Source: a virus
DNA: 58,361 nucleotides
Strand: one strand, 5' to 3'
IMG/VR virus record: IMGVR_UViG_3300005340_000042
Coordinates: 1-58,361 of that record
The notes beneath the pieces are model-generated. The model saw only the letters and a list, made by a program, of their open reading frames with translations, was not told where the DNA came from and ran no database searches. Both the position numbers and the translations under genes were made by a program. Every line of letters starts with the position of its first letter. Position 1 is the first letter of the stretch. This document shows positions 1 through 6,666 of the stretch, in pieces.

Positions 1-2343
1 CACCGAGGGGACCGCGCTGCCCATCCAATTCGGCATGTCGCCGGCGACGCCCTGCATCAGGGTGCGCAGGCTGCCGATCCTCTTGGTGATGCCGACCTCG
101 ACACCCTCCATCGTGCTCGCGCCGATGGGGATCATGACCTTGGACGGTGAGTTGATATTGAGGGCGTCGCGCGCCCAGCCCGGGATCAAGTTGCCAAGCC
201 CGGCGACCGCGCTGCGAACCCGGTCGTAGGCGCCGGTGATGCCGCTCACGAGGCCGTTCACGATCGAGGATCCCGCGCTGCGCAGCCACCCGGCCGCACC
301 CGAGAACGCGCTGGTGATCGCCGAACGGATGCGGTTGACCGCATCACGGGCACCGGCCACGCCACGCTCCCACAGCGACCTCGCGAACCCACCGATCAGC
401 TGCGCTCCGATGGAGATCAGCCGCCCGGCCGCCTGCAGCAGGCCCATCCCCAGGGCTGTGGTGATCCGGACCGCACCGCTGACCACCGAGGGCACGATCC
501 GGATGATCGCCTGGAACAGCAGGATCATGATCTTGCTCATCGCATCGCTGATCGCCGGCCCATTCTCGATCAGGGTGTCCACGATCGCGGGGATGATCTG
601 GTTCGAGACGATGTCGCTGATCTGCTCGATGTTGGCGACCATGCCCTCCACGAACGCCTCGAACGCCGCGATGCCCGACTCGATCAGGGCGGGCAGCTCG
701 TTGGTGATGGCGTTCTGCAGAGCGGGGAGCACCTGAGTCTGAAAGGCCTCGATCAGGCTCGGCAGCGACTCGGCGAAGCCCTGGACCAGGGCCAGCATGA
801 GCTGCGTTCCTGCCGACAGCAGCAGCGGCAGGGCGGTGATCAGCGCCTCGATCAGCTTCGGCACCGCCTCGATGGCCGCGGTGTAGAGCGTCGGCAGTGC
901 CTCGATCAGGCCCTGGACCAGGCCGGTGACCAGCTGGATGCCGGCATCGATCAGGGTCGGCAGCAGTTCGACGATCCCGGTCACGAGGGTCGTGATCAGG
1001 TTGAACGCCGCCGGGATCAGGATCGGCAGGGCGGCGACTAGGCCCTGCACGAGGCCGAGCACCAGCTGGCCGGCGGCGTCGATGATCAGCGGAGCGGACT
1101 GCACGAGCGCATCGACCAGGCCGGTGACCAGCTGGACGGCGCCCTCAGCGATGCGCGGGACGATCTCAGGCAGGGCTTCGGCGATGCCCGTCACCAGCTG
1201 CAGGATCACGTCGGTGACCTGCTGACGGAAGTCCAGGAAGGCGTCGATGATATTGGGCAGGTTGTCGATCAGGTACTGGAACCCGTTCGACACCACCTCT
1301 CGGATGTTGTCCACGAGGTTGTCGAAGAACGACTCCCCGCCGGACGGAGTCAGGAAGTCCCGGATCGCTTTGTACGCCCTGGCCGACCAGCTGATGAAGT
1401 TGCCGAGCCCGACGATGACGTTGCCGATGCCGCCGAGGAAATCCTTGAAAAAGATCCCCAGCTCAGGGCCGACATCGCCGATCGCCCGAAAGAACATGTC
1501 CAGGTCTTCGCCGAGCGTCCCGAGACCGTCTCCGAGCCCGGCCAGGATGGGCACCGCCCCCTCCATGAGGCGGTTGAATCCGGGCAGGGCGTTCTTCACC
1601 AGGTCGGCGAAGCCCTCGGTGAGCGGCTTGATCGCCGGCGCGATGTTGGCGAACGTCTCTTTGAACTGCGGCGCGAGTTCCTTCGTCAGATCCTTGAATC
1701 GATTCAGGGCACCTACCAGCGGTTCGAGCAGGGGCTGAGCCGCGTCCGTGAAGGTGGACTTCAGCGTGCCCATCAGGCTCTTGGCCGCCGACTTGAGCGA
1801 TCCCTCCTCGCGCAGCAGGAACGCACCCAGCCCGATCACACCGAGCCCGGCGCCCGCGGCGACTGCGGCACCGATCGCCGCCCCGAGGGCCGCAGCCAGA
1901 CCAGCCGCGATCGGAGCGGCCAGGGCGGCACCGGCCGCGATGGCGACCGGCGCGAGCAGGGAAGGGATCATGGCGATCGGGCCGAGTAGAGCCCGTCCGA
2001 GCAGGCGGCCGGCACCCTGCAGGCCACGGCCGAAGCTGTCCATGAACGACTTGCTACCAGCGAATCCTGCGCTGCTGCCGATCGCCTGGCCGGCAGCTTG
2101 CCCGGCCTTGACGAACCGGCCGCGCGCATCGCGCAGGCGACCATCTGCTCCGGTCGCGACACTCTCGGCCAGGGCTTCGCCGCCCTCGCGCCCCGCCCTG
2201 GCGAGCCCATCCTTGTCGATGGGGATCTTGACCGGGTCGGGCTTGACCTTTTTCAGGGCTGTGTTCAGATCGTTCTCGGTGTCGCGGGCGAAATCGCGCA
2301 CGTCACCAACGATCTTGACGCTCGCCTCACCCTCATTCGCCAC
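1..2343 (-). CDS. Tape measure protein, N-terminal 781 codons (gene continues at 58361)
   Basis: Sets siphophage tail length and is ejected with the DNA. The frame is open from a GTG at 2343 to base 1. About residues 1-110 are charged, about 115-185 form a long Ala/Gly/Leu-rich hydrophobic stretch, and about 365-535 hold tandem repeats of roughly 36 residues built on the pattern LPxLIxAxxxLVxGLVxAL. A SPSKVMIPIG motif near residue 729 is typical of actinophage tape measures. The gene lies directly downstream of the tail chaperones, as expected. The C-terminus lies at 58225-58361, and the frame joins correctly if the 5-base terminal overlap CACCG is collapsed. The start is uncertain because no strong Shine-Dalgarno is visible. 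Confidence 0.93.
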   Translation of the reverse strand, partial: MANEGEASVKIVGDVRDFARDTENDLNTALKKVKPDPVKIPIDKDGLARAGREGGEALAESVATGADGRLRDARGRFVKAGQAAGQAIGSSAGFAGSKSFMDSFGRGLQGAGRLLGRALLGPIAMIPSLLAPVAIAAGAALAAPIAAGLAAALGAAIGAAVAAGAGLGVIGLGAFLLREEGSLKSAAKSLMGTLKSTFTDAAQPLLEPLVGALNRFKDLTKELAPQFKETFANIAPAIKPLTEGFADLVKNALPGFNRLMEGAVPILAGLGDGLGTLGEDLDMFFRAIGDVGPELGIFFKDFLGGIGNVIVGLGNFISWSARAYKAIRDFLTPSGGESFFDNLVDNIREVVSNGFQYLIDNLPNIIDAFLDFRQQVTDVILQLVTGIAEALPEIVPRIAEGAVQLVTGLVDALVQSAPLIIDAAGQLVLGLVQGLVAALPILIPAAFNLITTLVTGIVELLPTLIDAGIQLVTGLVQGLIEALPTLYTAAIEAVPKLIEALITALPLLLSAGTQLMLALVQGFAESLPSLIEAFQTQVLPALQNAITNELPALIESGIAAFEAFVEGMVANIEQISDIVSNQIIPAIVDTLIENGPAISDAMSKIMILLFQAIIRIVPSVVSGAVRITTALGMGLLQAAGRLISIGAQLIGGFARSLWERGVAGARDAVNRIRSAITSAFSGAAGWLRSAGSSIVNGLVSGITGAYDRVRSAVAGLGNLIPGWARDALNINSPSKVMIPIGASTMEGVEVGITKRIGSLRTLMQGVAGDMPNWMGSAVPSV

Positions 2344-2416
2344 GTGACCAGCCTACGGGGCGCTTCAGTGTCACACCATCTCGGGAGGCCGGACACTTCG
2401 CGTAGCATGACACCTC

Positions 2417-2869
2417 ATGGACGTGAGCCGCGCGCAGCTGACGAACCTCGGTCATGAGGTCGTGCTGGAAGATCCCGATTCCGACGTGCGGGTGCGCGTG
2501 CGCATGTTCCCCGGCGCCGACCGCCCGGCCGTGCAGGCGCTGACGGTGGAGAGCAGGGGGAGTTCCGCGATCACCGCGGGCACGCTGGCACAGATCCCGG
2601 TCCGGCAGATCGCGGGCGTGGCGGCGAGCGCGCTCAACGGCGGCGGAGACGAGACGCAGTTCAGGATGTTGGCGAAGCCCCGGCCGGAGGGGGAGCGTTC
2701 CTGGCCGCCGGATCACTTCGCCCGGGTGTGGATGGTGGCGTCGTGGGCGCGCCGGACTGGCCGGGACGGCGGGGAGGCCGGGACGGTGTCCGAGTTCTGG
2801 AAGGTGTGCCCACGGACGGCGCGTCGCTGGATAGCTCAGGCGGCGCCGTTACACCGCCGGAGCGAGTAG
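2417..2869 (+). CDS. Small HTH regulator-like protein (150 aa)
   Basis: Plus-strand gene opposite the late operon. The N-terminal half is a compact beta-rich region of unknown function. The C-terminal half (about 99-142) reads DHFARVWMVASWARR then SEFWKVCPRTARRWI, the layout of a small helix-turn-helix domain common in actinophage and actinobacterial plasmid proteins. A TAGCAT box lies 14 nt before the ATG, so the mRNA may be nearly leaderless. Its last 209 bp overlap the 3' end of the convergent tail-chaperone gene. It may regulate, but no target is visible. Confidence 0.72.
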   Translation: MDVSRAQLTNLGHEVVLEDPDSDVRVRVRMFPGADRPAVQALTVESRGSSAITAGTLAQIPVRQIAGVAASALNGGGDETQFRMLAKPRPEGERSWPPDHFARVWMVASWARRTGRDGGEAGTVSEFWKVCPRTARRWIAQAAPLHRRSE

Positions 2870-3404
2870 GCCGCGGGCCGGCCATCGTCTCGAAATCAGA
2901 GATCGCCTGCTCGCTCACACGCGAGCCGGTGCCAGGGCGCGGGGCGTCCAGGGCGGCCAGGTACTCGTCCACCCAGCGCAGCCCGGTCTTCTCGTTCTTG
3001 CTCTCACCGAAGCGCTCCAGCAGCAACACGTGGATGGCGTCCAAGATCGCGCCGACCGGGAGCACGTCCCAGCGCACGCCGTCACGAACGAGCTGGCCGT
3101 TGATCGAGGCCCAGTGCTGATCGGCGATACCCGCGATCAGGTACGCCGCCGGGAACGATCGGCCGGTGACCGTCTCGATCGTCTCGATGACCGCTTCGGT
3201 GATCTCCTGCGTCTCGATCTCGCCCTGCCACAGGCGGTCCGTCAGGTCGGGGTCCTTGATCATGTCGAGCAGTGCCGCCCCGCTCGGCTCGGCCAGCAGA
3301 GGCCACCAGCTGACAGCAGGAGAGGCCGGGATGGTGTACTCCCGGCCTCCGAGGACGACCCCGATCGCCCAGCACCGCATCGAGGCGAGGGGGTCAGTCT
3401 TCAC
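2661..3404 (-). CDS. Tail assembly chaperone-like protein (247 aa)
   Basis: Probably the second protein of the tail assembly chaperone set, just upstream of the tape measure. GTG 3404 is chosen because it overlaps the preceding stop as GTGA. Residues about 1-178 form the conserved part, with GGREYTIPASPAVSW near the start and an acidic helical middle. The last 69 residues are Pro/Ser/Thr/Arg-rich and are read antisense to the convergent gene at 2417-2869. It is a separate cistron rather than an obvious frameshift product of the first chaperone. The functional call rests on position and general resemblance. Confidence 0.68.
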   Translation of the reverse strand: MKTDPLASMRCWAIGVVLGGREYTIPASPAVSWWPLLAEPSGAALLDMIKDPDLTDRLWQGEIETQEITEAVIETIETVTGRSFPAAYLIAGIADQHWASINGQLVRDGVRWDVLPVGAILDAIHVLLLERFGESKNEKTGLRWVDEYLAALDAPRPGTGSRVSEQAISDFETMAGPRPTRSGGVTAPPELSSDAPSVGTPSRTRTPSRPPRRPGQSGAPTTPPSTPGRSDPAARNAPPPAGASPTS

Positions 3405-3751
3405 GGCATACGGGGCTGGCCCGGCCCGAAGTTGCCGGTCGGGCGCGGGATCGATCCGGCGCGGCCGGTGACGTGCTTGATGCCGGCGCGCACGGCCGAG
3501 TCCTTGGCCTCGATCAGCTTGTTCAGGGCGGTCGTCAGTTCGGGGGAGTCGGTACCGACCTCTCCGATCAGATCGATCGCCGCGGTGTAGAACACCGAGC
3601 TGAAACGCTTCAGGTTGTCCGGCAGGTGCGCGAACGTCAGCCACTGCAGGGCATCACGTACGCCCTGGTCACGGCCCTGGGTGTAGTACGCGGCGTTCTC
3701 CGGCGTACCGAGGATGTGTTCGGGGTCGATACCCCGACCGAGGTGTTCCAT
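3401..3751 (-). CDS. Acb2/Tad1-like cyclic nucleotide sponge candidate (116 aa)
   Basis: Residues about 38-95 fit the small helical Acb2/Tad1 family of phage anti-CBASS/anti-Thoeris sponges. FAHLP (40-44) corresponds to the family F-x-H-x-P, and DSPELTTALNKLIEAKDSA (68-86) to its DSxExxxALxKLxEAxxxA helix. Known members form hexamers that bind cyclic di- or trinucleotides or gcADPR. A 36-residue N-terminal extension and a Gly/Pro-rich C-terminal tail are additional. ATG 3751 overlaps the first chaperone stop (TGATG), and the stop overlaps the next start (GTGA), so it is translationally coupled inside the chaperone operon. The family call is from pattern matching only. Confidence 0.6.
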   Translation of the reverse strand: MEHLGRGIDPEHILGTPENAAYYTQGRDQGVRDALQWLTFAHLPDNLKRFSSVFYTAAIDLIGEVGTDSPELTTALNKLIEAKDSAVRAGIKHVTGRAGSIPRPTGNFGPGQPRMP

Positions 3752-4122
3752 CAGGATGCCTTCCTGCGAGCGCGCTTCGCGGGTGCGGGCTTGGCGGGCG
3801 TGCCATCCTGGCCGCCGAACGCCGTGATCGTGTCGTGCAGGATCTGCGCGCGGTCGGTCAGCGTGAGACCTTCGTCCAGCGTGAGGTCGTCCAGCCACGT
3901 TCGGTCCGCCCGGTCCACGATCAGGGAGTCGATGATCCGGCCGGCGCGCATGTTGGCGCGCATCGCCTCTTCGCCGTCCCACTTGCCGGTGTCGGCCTGC
4001 TGCAACTCCTGCAGGGTGCGCTGCCAGACGAACAGCTGAGCATCGGTGGGGAGCCGGACCGCGATCTCCCGGCCCCGGAAGTTGATCAAGCGCTGTTCGC
4101 GCTTCTCGCTGGTGTCGGTCAC
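3751..4122 (-). CDS. Tail assembly chaperone (gpG-like, 123 aa)
   Basis: Probable first tail assembly chaperone, which coats the tape measure during tail assembly. GTG 4122 has a near-ideal Shine-Dalgarno GGAGG 5 nt upstream. The protein is small and mixed alpha/beta: LINFRGREIAVRLPTDAQL (13-31), then helices with LDDLTLDEGLTLTDR, ending in a basic KRARRKAS tail. A polar LPTDAQ-type N-terminus followed by helices is usual for actinophage chaperones. No canonical slippery heptamer precedes its stop, so the usual G/GT frameshift is not apparent here. Confidence 0.7.
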   Translation of the reverse strand: MTDTSEKREQRLINFRGREIAVRLPTDAQLFVWQRTLQELQQADTGKWDGEEAMRANMRAGRIIDSLIVDRADRTWLDDLTLDEGLTLTDRAQILHDTITAFGGQDGTPAKPAPAKRARRKAS

Positions 4123-4228
4123 GGGTCCTCCGGTTCGCGGTGAGCGGTAGTGAGGCGGGGCGCCGCCGACCGCGAAATCACCCTCGCCCCGCCTCACGTG
4201 TCACTGTAGCTCATCACGTGCGGACATC

Positions 4229-4666
4229 TCAGCGCCGCCCGGCACGTCGGTAGCGCATCCCCTCCTGTGCGGCGACCTCCCGCAGCGCGGTGGTCAGGAA
4301 CGGGCGGCCAGGGCGAGCCGGCTGGTGGACCACGCGGGTGTAGACCGTCCGGCCGCCGACCGTGAACTTGAGCTTCGGCCCGCCCGGCCGGCTGCGGATG
4401 GTCAGGGCGCGCCGGCCGTTGTGCACCGCGGCGGCGTATTCGGCGGTGTACTTCACCACGCCCGTGACCGTGCTCCCTGCCGACCTGACATCGCTCTGCC
4501 GGGACGCGCGTAGCAGCCCGGTGTCGACCGGCACCAGCGCCGCGCTGCGGTTGTCGGTCTTGCGGGTGGCCCGGGCCACGATCTTCCTGGCCGCAGCCAT
4601 GCCGGTTGCGTGCATGCGCGCCTGCGCGAGGTGAACTGCCACGACTTCAGCGTACGGGGTTGACAC
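4229..4666 (-). CDS. HK97 gp10-like tail completion / head-tail connector protein (145 aa)
   Basis: The pattern VPVDTGLLRAS (about 45-55), YAAAVHNGRRA (about 77-87) and RPFLTTALRE (about 120-129) is the signature of HK97-gp10/tail completion proteins that cap the tail end at the head. The C-terminus is basic. GTG 4666 is used; an in-frame GTG at 4645 is an alternative. The 5' end overlaps the plus-strand promoter at 4660-4688, so divergent transcription reads across its start. It lies upstream of the tail chaperones in the late order. Confidence 0.8.
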   Translation of the reverse strand: MSTPYAEVVAVHLAQARMHATGMAAARKIVARATRKTDNRSAALVPVDTGLLRASRQSDVRSAGSTVTGVVKYTAEYAAAVHNGRRALTIRSRPGGPKLKFTVGGRTVYTRVVHQPARPGRPFLTTALREVAAQEGMRYRRAGRR

Positions 4667-4688
4667 CTATCGGGCATGGCTGTAATGT
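4660..4688 (+). promoter_or_regulatory. Promoter of the GCATG family driving the 4.7-5.3 kb RNA
   Basis: Consensus -35 TTGACA (4660-4665), 17-nt spacer ending GGCATGGCTG, and -10 TAATGT (4683-4688). The start point would fall at about 4694, exactly on the ATG of a 30-codon ORF. The spacer matches the other copies of this promoter family (see 9679, 21360, 30562, 45337). Confidence 0.75.
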
Positions 4689-4693
4689 TCTCC

Positions 4694-4786
4694 ATGTCAG
4701 CAGCGGCCGGAGCTACTGACAGCGGCACTGCCGCCACCAATCCGGAAGTGACCGCCGAGCTTGCAGCAACCCACCAGCATCGCTAG
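4694..4786 (+). CDS. Leaderless 30-aa ORF heading the structured RNA
   Basis: ATG 4694 lies 6 nt after the -10 hexamer, so the transcript would start at or next to this codon. The 30-residue product is Ala/Thr-rich and hydrophilic with no recognised domain and stops with TAG at 4784. The structured region begins immediately after. It could be a leader peptide controlling the RNA or a chance ORF in its 5' part. Confidence 0.4.
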   Translation: MSAAAGATDSGTAATNPEVTAELAATHQHR

Positions 4787-5310
4787 TGGAACTGGGTAGC
4801 GGGTCGCGATGGAACATCGGGGGTGCACACCCGATCCTGACAGCCGGAAAGTTACGGCCCTGGCTCCGAGAAGTCCTCGTGGGAACTCGGCAGGTTGCAA
4901 GCACGAGGGGTGCCGACCTAGTGCGTCACGTAGATCCGGTTCGCCGGGAAGGACGCACAGGGGTTGCCGGTTCGATCCGGGCGGTGCGCGATTCGGAGAA
5001 GCCGGAGGCCCTGGATGGGGATAGGGCGGACCCGAATTTGGTTCGGGACAGCGCGTAGGCGCAGCCGGGGCGGAGGGGAATAGAGCGCCCTGTTGATGAC
5101 CGGAGCAGGCCTGCTCGGCCTGGTGGTGCAACTCCACTCCCGAATACGCAGCAACCGAGAGGCTGGAACACGTCGTCACTCGGGCCGGGCGGATAGGAAA
5201 CGAGCGTCGCCGGCACGCAGCAGCACAACCGAATACCGCACCTGAGCAGGCTGAACATTTCGTCAGTGCAGGTGCCAACAGGGGCTTGCGCGCAGGAAAG
5301 CGCTTGCCCC
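4787..5310 (+). ncRNA. Large, highly structured non-coding RNA candidate (about 520-620 nt)
   Basis: About 520 bp without a credible gene, downstream of a consensus promoter and dense in stable helices: ATCGGG/CCCGAT (4816-4835); a possible H-type pseudoknot from CCGAG/CTCGG (4866-4870/4886-4890) and CCTCGTG/CACGAGG (4875-4881/4902-4908); GTGCGTC/GACGCAC (4921-4927/4952-4958) capped by CCGG-TTCG-CCGG; AGGGCG/CGCCCT (5023-5028/5086-5091) enclosing CCCGAA/TTCGGG and GCGC-GTAG-GCGC; GAGCA/TGCTC (5103-5116); two repeated hairpins with the same loop (5155-5183, 5238-5275); and a final GGGGC..GCCCC hairpin (5281-5310). Size and complexity recall the phage-borne GOLLD and ROOL RNAs, but membership is not shown. 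The function is unknown. Confidence 0.65.
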
Positions 5311-5332
5311 TAAAAGATCTTGTCCAAATCCC

Positions 5333-5362
5333 TTGCCAACCTCCCATGCATGAATGTAAAGT
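5333..5362 (+). promoter_or_regulatory. Promoter of the GCATG family before the 88-aa gene
   Basis: TTGCCA (5333-5338), 18-nt spacer containing CCATGCATGAATG, and TAAAGT (5357-5362). It is nearly the same as the promoter at 9679. It starts just after the terminal hairpin of the structured RNA and drives the gene at 5399. Confidence 0.65.
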
Positions 5363-5398
5363 TGTTCTCACAAGGGCGAGGGAATGAGGGAGACGGAC

Positions 5399-5665
5399 AT
5401 GAACTGCGAACTGACGATCATCGAGAACGTGACCTACGTCAAGATCGCTGACGACACTGCGACCGGCACCGACGGCAGCACCTGGTTTCGGCACGCACAC
5501 GCTCCCCTGATCGAAACGGTGCGCATCGCACAGGCTCGGATGGATGCGGCTGTCGCGGCCGGCCTGACCGGGCTGGACAACGCCACGGCCTACATGGAGG
5601 CGCTGGAAGTCCGGAACGCCGCCGAGGAGGACATCGAGATCCTGACCACGCTCTGGACGTACTGA
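5399..5665 (+). CDS. Hypothetical protein (88 aa), plus-strand island
   Basis: Not recognised. A short beta-rich N-terminus (NCELTIIENVTYVKI) is followed by two amphipathic helices and an acidic end (EEDIEILTTLW). ATG 5399 is preferred because GGGAG lies 6 nt upstream; an in-frame ATG at 5384 would add five residues but has poorer spacing. The gene is bracketed by its own promoter and an intrinsic terminator, so it is an autonomous unit inside the opposing late region. Confidence 0.72.
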   Translation: MNCELTIIENVTYVKIADDTATGTDGSTWFRHAHAPLIETVRIAQARMDAAVAAGLTGLDNATAYMEALEVRNAAEEDIEILTTLWTY

Positions 5666-5671
5666 TCGATT

Positions 5672-5694
5672 GGCGGGGCTTCGGCCCCGCCTTT
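5672..5694 (+). terminator. Intrinsic terminator with a UUCG loop
   Basis: GGCGGGGC (5672-5679), loop TTCG, GCCCCGCC (5684-5691), then TTT. It lies 6 nt after the stop of the 88-aa gene. Confidence 0.85.
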
Positions 5695-5765
5695 CATCTC
5701 GTTCTCTTGATCAACTTCGCCCGGTAGATCCCTTATGTAACGTTTCAATCCGAGAGGCTGACCGC

Positions 5766-6026
5766 ATGCACTACAACATCCAGATCCACATCCAGCAGGT
5801 CCAGGAGCCGGAGCCGATCAACGACCCGGTACGCGGCCGGAGTCCGAGCCACACCGAGCGCAAAGTGACCTCGATCCTCGAACTCAAGGTCACCGCGGAC
5901 ACGGAGCCGGCCGCGTACGAGCGGGCGCTCAGGGTGCTGAGCATGAACGCACCCGAACCCCAGTCTCGGTACATGGCGACACGGGAAGAGGAGGCCGAGC
6001 AGAAGCTCCGGCACCTCGGACTCTAG
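5766..6026 (+). CDS. Hypothetical protein (86 aa), plus-strand island
   Basis: Not recognised. A beta strand (HYNIQIHIQQVQ) starts the protein, a polar loop follows, then a second strand (SILELKVTADTE) and a C-terminal helix (REEEAEQKLRHL). ATG 5766 has GAGAGG about 8 nt upstream. A weak promoter-like TGTAACGTT lies at 5736-5744. The gene ends before the strong hairpin at 6076-6112. Confidence 0.72.
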   Translation: MHYNIQIHIQQVQEPEPINDPVRGRSPSHTERKVTSILELKVTADTEPAAYERALRVLSMNAPEPQSRYMATREEEAEQKLRHLGL

Positions 6027-6075
6027 CCCTTGTGATCTTGGTCGATGGCCTACTAGCGTCGGTCGAATAGTTCGC

Positions 6076-6112
6076 GCAGCGCCCCCGCTGGTTCGATCCC
6101 CGGGGGCGCTGC
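6076..6112. terminator. Bidirectional terminator hairpin between convergent genes
   Basis: GCAGCGCCCCC (6076-6086) pairs with GGGGGCGCTGC (6102-6112). It separates the plus-strand 86-aa gene from the minus-strand connector gene ending at 6118. The loop contains a T-arm-like GGTTCGATCC, probably coincidental. Confidence 0.75.
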
Positions 6113-6117
6113 TGCTG

Positions 6118-6666
6118 TCATGATGTCGGACCGGCCTCAGCGCAGTCGCAGGCAGGTCCGCGAACGGTCACGGTCATCACACCCCCGGCGCATCCACCGG
6201 ACAAGTCCAGCGGCAGCCAGGGGCCCGGCAGCATGGACTTGATCCGGCCGCGCCCCTCCGGCAGCTCACCGAAGCAGCAGAGCGCTCGGCGCATCGCGGC
6301 GGCATCGTCCATCACGGCCTGCGTGACGGTGTCCCACTGATCGGCGGTCGGGATCTTCTGCGCCGGCGGCGTGGGCGCGCACCTGATCGCGCCGATCTCC
6401 AGCGTCACCGCCCACGCCTGCACGCCTTTCGGTGTGGGCACGTCGTCCTGCGCCGGGAACGCACTCGAACTGGGGAAGAACGTGACCGGCCGCACCCACG
6501 CCAGGCCGGAGCAGCACTCGTCCTCAGTCTCGCTGATCAGGTGGTCCACGACCGCGCCCGTGCGCAGCTGCACGTACTTCGGTGGCGAGTCCAGCTTCGC
6601 GACCTCCTGCTCAAGGCAGGCCAGCAGCTCACGCGCCACGGGCATCACCAGGGGGTCAGTTGCCAT
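6118..6666 (-). CDS. Head-tail connector / neck protein (182 aa)
   Basis: Probable head-closure or tail-terminator protein. ATG 6666 overlaps the upstream connector stop (TGATG). The N-terminus is helical (VARELLACLEQEVAK), followed by a beta-rich, Cys-containing body with CCSGLAWVRPVTFFPSS and AWAVTLEIGAIRC, and a DACDC-like Cys cluster near the C-terminus. Position after the adaptor and before the gp10-like protein supports a neck role. The exact family was not identified. Confidence 0.65.
   Translation of the reverse strand: MATDPLVMPVARELLACLEQEVAKLDSPPKYVQLRTGAVVDHLISETEDECCSGLAWVRPVTFFPSSSAFPAQDDVPTPKGVQAWAVTLEIGAIRCAPTPPAQKIPTADQWDTVTQAVMDDAAAMRRALCCFGELPEGRGRIKSMLPGPWLPLDLSGGCAGGVMTVTVRGPACDCAEAGPTS

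Noticed and set aside
4786-5058. Plus-strand 90-codon ORF within the structured RNA
   Set aside because: Codon use and composition look random, there is no ribosome site, and it crosses several strong stems.
4787-5310. RNase P RNA, tmRNA or group I/II intron
   Set aside because: None of the conserved core strings of these classes could be recognised, and no exon context fits an intron.
4697-5500. A 267-codon open frame on the minus strand over the structured RNA
   Set aside because: Its product is rich in Ser, Arg, Pro and Cys with no domain-like pattern, no good ribosome site, and crosses the promoter and start of the plus-strand gene; it is the usual GC-rich antisense frame.
6076-6112. 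T-arm-like GGTTCGATCC in a hairpin loop, possible attP core
   Set aside because: No integrase gene, no tRNA 3' end around it; the symmetric stem explains it as a terminator.
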